Of a stretch of DNA of 64,000 nt, positions 61,005 to 64,000 are shown piece by piece. Below the pieces are notes generated by a model, which was not told where the DNA came from, did no database searches, and was given only the letters and a program-made list of their open reading frames with translations. The stretch is from VRUE01 sp036557525 (GTDB lineage Bacteria > Actinomycetota > Thermoleophilia > Solirubrobacterales > 70-9): contig DATBHH010000119.1 in NCBI GenBank assembly GCA_036557525.1, positions 1-64,000 of the forward strand, written 5' to 3'. The position numbers were made by a program, and so were the translations under genes. Each line of letters opens with the position of its first letter. Position 1 is the first letter of the stretch.

Positions 61005-61039
61005 GCGCTAGCGCATTCCATATTCCAGAATTTGGAATA
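61005..61039 (-). promoter_or_regulatory. Palindromic operator upstream of the nucleotidyltransferase module
   Basis: TATTCCA-gaatt-TGGAATA (61021-61039) is a perfect 7-bp inverted repeat in an AT-rich patch; an extra ATTCCA lies at 61015-61020, and GCGCTAGCGC (61005-61014) is a perfect palindrome. They lie 13-47 bp before the regulator's ATG at 60992 and overlap a possible -10. Confidence 0.6.
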
Positions 61040-61120
61040 CAGCAAAGGCCATTGCACCGGGGCCCTGGACTTCGCCCGATCGACTTTTTTCTAAAGATGG
61101 CCATCTAGAGGCCTTTTCCA

Positions 61121-61194
61121 TGGGGCGGGCTGGACTCGAACCAGCGACCGACGGATTATGAGTCCGCTGCTCTGACCAACTGAGCTACCGCCCC
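61121..61194 (-). tRNA. tRNA with CAU anticodon (Met, or Ile2)
   Basis: On the minus strand: acceptor GGGGCGG paired with CCGCCCC, D-arm TAGCTCAGTTGGTCAGAGCA, anticodon stem-loop GCGGA-CTCATAA-TCCGT (anticodon CAU), T-arm GGTTCGAGTCC, discriminator A. CCA is not encoded. The T-arm CTGG/CCAG and lack of initiator features exclude fMet; elongator Met and lysidine-modified Ile cannot be separated by eye. It is the right-hand attachment site of the island. Confidence 0.95.
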
Positions 61195-61215
61195 GGACGG
61201 CGAGCGTAGCGAGTG

Positions 61216-61221
61216 TAGGCT
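61216..61221 (+). promoter_or_regulatory. -10 box of the PPOX gene
   Basis: TAGGCT, 6 nt before ATG 61228, a leaderless layout directly behind the tRNA's 5' end. Confidence 0.5.
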
Positions 61222-61227
61222 CGACCG

Positions 61228-61644
61228 ATGGAGCTGCCGCAGAGCGCGAGGGACCTGATCGAGGGGGGCGCTCTCGGTCATCTCGTCACGCTGAATGAAG
61301 ACGGTTCGCCGCAGGTCACCTGCGTCTGGGTCGGCGTCGATGGCGACGATCTGGTGACCGCGCATCTCAAAGCCGACCAGCGCAAGCTTCGGAACGTCGG
61401 CCGCGATCCTCGCGTGACCCTTTCCTTCGAGGGAACCGAGATCCAGCCGCCGGGTCTGAAGCAGTATCTGATCGTGCGAGGGACGGCATCGATTGAGGAG
61501 GGCGGAGCGCCCGAGCTGCTGCAGGAGCTCGCGCATGTCTACCTCGGCCCTGAGGTCGAGTTCCCGCCGATGCCCGAACCTCCCCCGGGCGTGCGGATGC
61601 GGATTGCGGTCGAGCGCATCGGCGGCGTCGGCCCCTGGGCCTGA
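61228..61644 (+). CDS. PPOX-class flavin/F420-dependent oxidoreductase
   Basis: A 138-aa split beta-barrel protein: GALGHLVTLNEDGSPQVTCV (strand 1-2 of the pyridoxamine-oxidase-like fold), VGVDGDDLVTAHLKADQRKL, VGRDPRVTLSFEG and YLIVRGTASIEEGG. This matches the actinobacterial F420/flavin-dependent oxidoreductase group acting on small molecules. Cofactor identity is inferred from lineage. ATG is supported by the TAGGCT box. Confidence 0.88.
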   Translation: MELPQSARDLIEGGALGHLVTLNEDGSPQVTCVWVGVDGDDLVTAHLKADQRKLRNVGRDPRVTLSFEGTEIQPPGLKQYLIVRGTASIEEGGAPELLQELAHVYLGPEVEFPPMPEPPPGVRMRIAVERIGGVGPWA

Positions 61645-61671
61645 TTGCTCGACGAAAGCCGTCCGGAGCGT

Positions 61672-61677
61672 TAGGTT
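61672..61677 (+). promoter_or_regulatory. -10 box of exported protein gene
   Basis: TAGGTT, 6 nt before ATG 61684. A weak -35 candidate (TCGACG) lies 17 nt upstream. Confidence 0.45.
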
Positions 61678-61683
61678 TGGCCA

Positions 61684-62523
61684 ATGCGCCGGTCCTGTGT
61701 GGCTGCCGTGCTCGTCCTTCCGATCGCGATCACCGCGATCCTCCTGGCTGGGTCCGCGGCCGGCGACAGCACGCCGAACTTCCCACCGCTGCCGCCGATC
61801 CACGTCCACCTCCCGCACCCCCAGGCGAAGGCGTTCTTCGATGTCGTCGTCGAAGGTGAAGCGACCGACCGGCTCGACTCGCAGCTTTCGGGCGAAACGG
61901 GGACCTGCCTGTACACCGAGGACGCGACCGTCAAAGAGGGCCTGACCTACCAGCGCGGCAAAGGCGTCACCGTCGAGTTCGACCGCTACGGCAACGAGGC
62001 GCTCGTCCACCGCTCCGGCCGCGAGAGCGATTCCTCGCTCTCGGCGAAACTGACGCAGAAAAAAACCGCGACGGGCGGGAGCCAGGCCTCGCCCGCGCAT
62101 CCCCCGGCTCCGTGCGGCGTCCCCCCCGTCGACCTCTCCCAGAACGGCGACTGCAACAAGCCGTTCCATGACGACGGGAAACTGCTCCTCGCCTACGAAG
62201 ACGGTGGGTTGCTGCTCACGATCGGACACACCAACGGCCTCTCGGTTGTCTTCGAAGAAAACAAATGCGGCATCGACCCGCAGACGGGCATCACCGCCCA
62301 GTCCGCCTTCACCTGGCCGAACCTGCCGCCGCTGGAAAGGGCGCCGCTGCCGATCAAAAAAATCTTCGGCAAAAAACATGTCCTGGTCGTCCCCATGCGC
62401 TCATCGGACGTCGGGAAAGAAAAGCGCGAAAAACGCGATGTGACGGGCGGCGCGCTGAAAGGGTTCCAGGTCGAGACCGCGTTCAACAAAGCCACCGTCC
62501 GCCTGATCCGCAAGGGCCACTGA
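61684..62523 (+). CDS. Exported protein of unknown function
   Basis: A 279-aa protein with a signal peptide (VAAVLVLPIAITAILLAGSA), a Pro-rich N-terminus (NFPPLPPIHVHLPHP), a beta-rich middle with four Cys (GTCLYTED, APCGVPP, GDCNKPF, ENKCGID) and a basic C-terminus (FGKKHVLVVPMR, GKEKREKRDV). Similar exported proteins are common in this group. The gene uses AAA-rich codons locally. Leaderless start supported by TAGGTT. Function unknown. Confidence 0.7.
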   Translation: MRRSCVAAVLVLPIAITAILLAGSAAGDSTPNFPPLPPIHVHLPHPQAKAFFDVVVEGEATDRLDSQLSGETGTCLYTEDATVKEGLTYQRGKGVTVEFDRYGNEALVHRSGRESDSSLSAKLTQKKTATGGSQASPAHPPAPCGVPPVDLSQNGDCNKPFHDDGKLLLAYEDGGLLLTIGHTNGLSVVFEENKCGIDPQTGITAQSAFTWPNLPPLERAPLPIKKIFGKKHVLVVPMRSSDVGKEKREKRDVTGGALKGFQVETAFNKATVRLIRKGH

Positions 62524-62537
62524 CCCGCCGCGGGCGG

Positions 62538-62903
62538 TCAGGCGCTGAACAGCTGGGCGAGCGAGCGGCCGACGTCCGGCGGCTCCTCCTTGCCCTCCGC
62601 CGCCGCCGCGGCGCCGTCGGAGAGCGCTTTCGCAGCGTCGGCGATCTGGTGCGAGCGGCCGCCGCGGATGACGCCCGTTTTCTTCGCTTCGGCGAGGTCC
62701 GATTCCATCAGCCCGGCGAGCTCGGCGAGCCGGCGGAGGCCTACCGCGCCGGCGGTGCCGCGCAGGGCGTGGGCTTCCGCCCGGAGGGTCTCGAAGTCGT
62801 CGGTCTCGGTCGCGAGCCCGGCTGAGATCACGTCACAGCGCCGTTTCGCCTCCTCGGCGAAGGACTTCAGAAGCTCGGGATCGGGTGCGGTCGTCTCGCT
62901 CAC
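62538..62903 (-). CDS. Hpt (histidine phosphotransfer) domain protein
   Basis: A 121-aa single Hpt domain. His45 in AHALRGTAGAVGLRRLAEL is the phosphoacceptor in the H-x-L-[KR]-G motif; flanking helices give the four-helix bundle. It would relay phosphoryl groups between a hybrid kinase and a response regulator, neither of which is in the window. ATG overlaps the upstream lipoprotein's stop by 4 bases, so its expression is tied to that gene. Confidence 0.88.
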   Translation of the reverse strand: MSETTAPDPELLKSFAEEAKRRCDVISAGLATETDDFETLRAEAHALRGTAGAVGLRRLAELAGLMESDLAEAKKTGVIRGGRSHQIADAAKALSDGAAAAAEGKEEPPDVGRSLAQLFSA

Positions 62904-63949
62904 TCTGCAACCCTTTCAATTTCTCGGGTCATCAGGTCGACGCCGAACGCGCCCTCGACCTCGCCGGCGATCTTCCCGTTTTCGTCGATCACGAACAGCC
63001 ATGGCTCGGTCGGCAGGTGATAGGCACGGACCTGCGGCCGCACGCCCTCGTTCGGATCGTTGTGGTTGTAGATGTCCATATGGATGAAGTTGACCTTGTC
63101 TCCCCATCTCTGCTTGACCTGGTTGGCCACGCCCAAGACCGGGCCGCATACCCGACTCTGGCAGAACTGAGGGGTCGCAAACAAGAGGGCGATCGGTTCC
63201 TTCCCCACAACATCCGCGAAGTCGACCTTGTTTTGGGTACCCGGCGCGGTCGGCGTGTGGATGACAGGCGCCGGGTCGCCGACCCGCGGGACTTCGGTGA
63301 ATTCGCCGACGATCGCGCTCGGCAGGACCGCCCCGGTGAAGCTGCCGTCTTCTTCTTCGATCACCGCGGCGACCCGCCACTCGCCGTCGCTCGGGAAGTC
63401 GATCTTGGTGCTGTAGACGACCGTCGAGGCGTTTTCGTCGTCAGCGCTTTCGTGGAAGGCCGGCTGAGTTTCGAGTGTTTCGATCGCGGCCGGGAACGGG
63501 CCGATCGCCGGCGCTTCGAGCGCTTCGTGCCGGGCCCGGGCAATCGCCCCTTTGCGCTGTTTTTTCGTTTCCGCGGCCGGGCCTTCGAGTTTCTTCTTCG
63601 GCGGCGGGGCCTTCGAGATGTAGATGGCGACCTTCGCGTCGGAGATCGGGCTGCGATCGTTGTGGGCGACGCCGAACGGGTAGCGGTTCTCGCCCCTGTA
63701 GAAGACCATCGCTGCCGGTGAGACGACGACTTCGGCCGGGCCCGAGGTCCCTTTCACCACTTCGGCGAGCGAGCGCCCGTTGGGGCTCGGGAACCCGCGC
63801 TTCGGCGGCGCCGGCCGGCTGACGGCGGCTTCGCTCTCGGTCGTGGTCGAGCCGGAGCCGCCGCAGGCGGAAACCAGGACGGCGGCCAAAAGCGCGCAGG
63901 CGAAAGCGGATGTGACCCGGGCCAGAGGAGGGAACATCGGGGAGCGCAT
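62900..63949 (-). CDS. Lipoprotein with C-terminal thioredoxin-like domain
   Basis: A 349-aa lipoprotein: signal with lipobox (LVSAC, Cys29), a Ser/Thr linker, a middle domain with a charged KKKLEGPAAETKKQRKG insert, and residues ~215-345 with a thioredoxin/AhpC-like pattern (GDPAPVIHTPTAP ... EPIALLFATPQFCQSRVCGP ... WLFVIDENGKIAGEVEGAFG). The CxxxxC pair is wider than the usual CxxC, so a redox role is plausible but uncertain. ATG 63949 or 63937. Coupled (ATGA) to the Hpt gene. Confidence 0.82.
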   Translation of the reverse strand: MRSPMFPPLARVTSAFACALLAAVLVSACGGSGSTTTESEAAVSRPAPPKRGFPSPNGRSLAEVVKGTSGPAEVVVSPAAMVFYRGENRYPFGVAHNDRSPISDAKVAIYISKAPPPKKKLEGPAAETKKQRKGAIARARHEALEAPAIGPFPAAIETLETQPAFHESADDENASTVVYSTKIDFPSDGEWRVAAVIEEEDGSFTGAVLPSAIVGEFTEVPRVGDPAPVIHTPTAPGTQNKVDFADVVGKEPIALLFATPQFCQSRVCGPVLGVANQVKQRWGDKVNFIHMDIYNHNDPNEGVRPQVRAYHLPTEPWLFVIDENGKIAGEVEGAFGVDLMTREIERVAE

Positions 63950-64000
63950 GTTATTAGGGTGCGCTGAACCGGAATCGAGCGCGAGGAGAGCGAGTTGGCG

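Noticed and set aside
61089..61110. Palindrome AGATGGCCATCT as tRNA terminator
   Set aside because: The T-run lies on the wrong strand for the minus-strand tRNA.

Overview
The window is GC-rich, gene-dense bacterial chromosome, most likely from a Thermoleophilia/Solirubrobacterales-type actinobacterium. The reasons are two DUF4389 repeats in one membrane protein, exported proteins with a PSAAMVIACLALFLALGG-type signal, several YVTN/PKD surface proteins, and many genes whose start codon lies 6-8 nt after a TAnnnT box, which is the layout of leaderless mRNAs. The lineage is an inference from protein families. There is no rRNA in the window.

Layout. 1-12.4 kb: PLP synthase (pdxS-pdxT), an RpiR/SIS regulator, small membrane proteins, a YjbQ-like protein, exported proteins, a GT87-type glycosyltransferase, a thioesterase, two GNAT acetyltransferases and an Nramp-like transporter. 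12.4-21.1 kb: a Ste24-like M48 protease, a duplicated DUF4389 membrane protein, an alpha/beta-hydrolase fused to a class III cyclase, exported TIG/PASTA proteins, and ExoIII convergent with a stand-alone LigD-type polymerase domain. 21.3-26.9 kb: a co-directional run of cupin, two tandem epoxide hydrolases, another alpha/beta-hydrolase and an FtsH-like protease. 26.9-31.9 kb: a lipoprotein, a frameshifted YVTN propeller gene and an FAD-dependent enzyme.

The most striking region is 31.9-46.3 kb. Six genes on the + strand overlap by 1-4 bases at every junction, so they are translationally coupled, behind one good promoter (TTGAAT, 17 nt, TAGGCT). They encode a 250-aa protein, a 409-aa protein with a lytic-transglycosylase-like C-terminal half, a 1156-aa beta-rich protein (possibly DUF6603-like), and 918-, 1489- and 577-aa proteins that I cannot assign. 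None has an evident signal peptide. This is the best candidate for an undescribed multiprotein system. Two small convergent paralogous genes follow it.

49.1-61.2 kb is a composite island next to a tRNA with anticodon CAU. The 3' 44 bases of the tRNA gene recur exactly at 59,224, with related junctions at 52.6 kb, 57.0 kb and (degraded) 49.1 kb. Between them lie a DUF302 protein, an MFS exporter, two YVTN propeller genes, ruined nucleotidyltransferase genes, a DUF998 membrane protein, a cupin with a damaged end, and an intact AbiEii-like nucleotidyltransferase/winged-helix pair with a palindromic operator. No integrase is present. The last 3 kb hold a PPOX-family flavoprotein, an exported protein, and an Hpt protein coupled to a thioredoxin-like lipoprotein.
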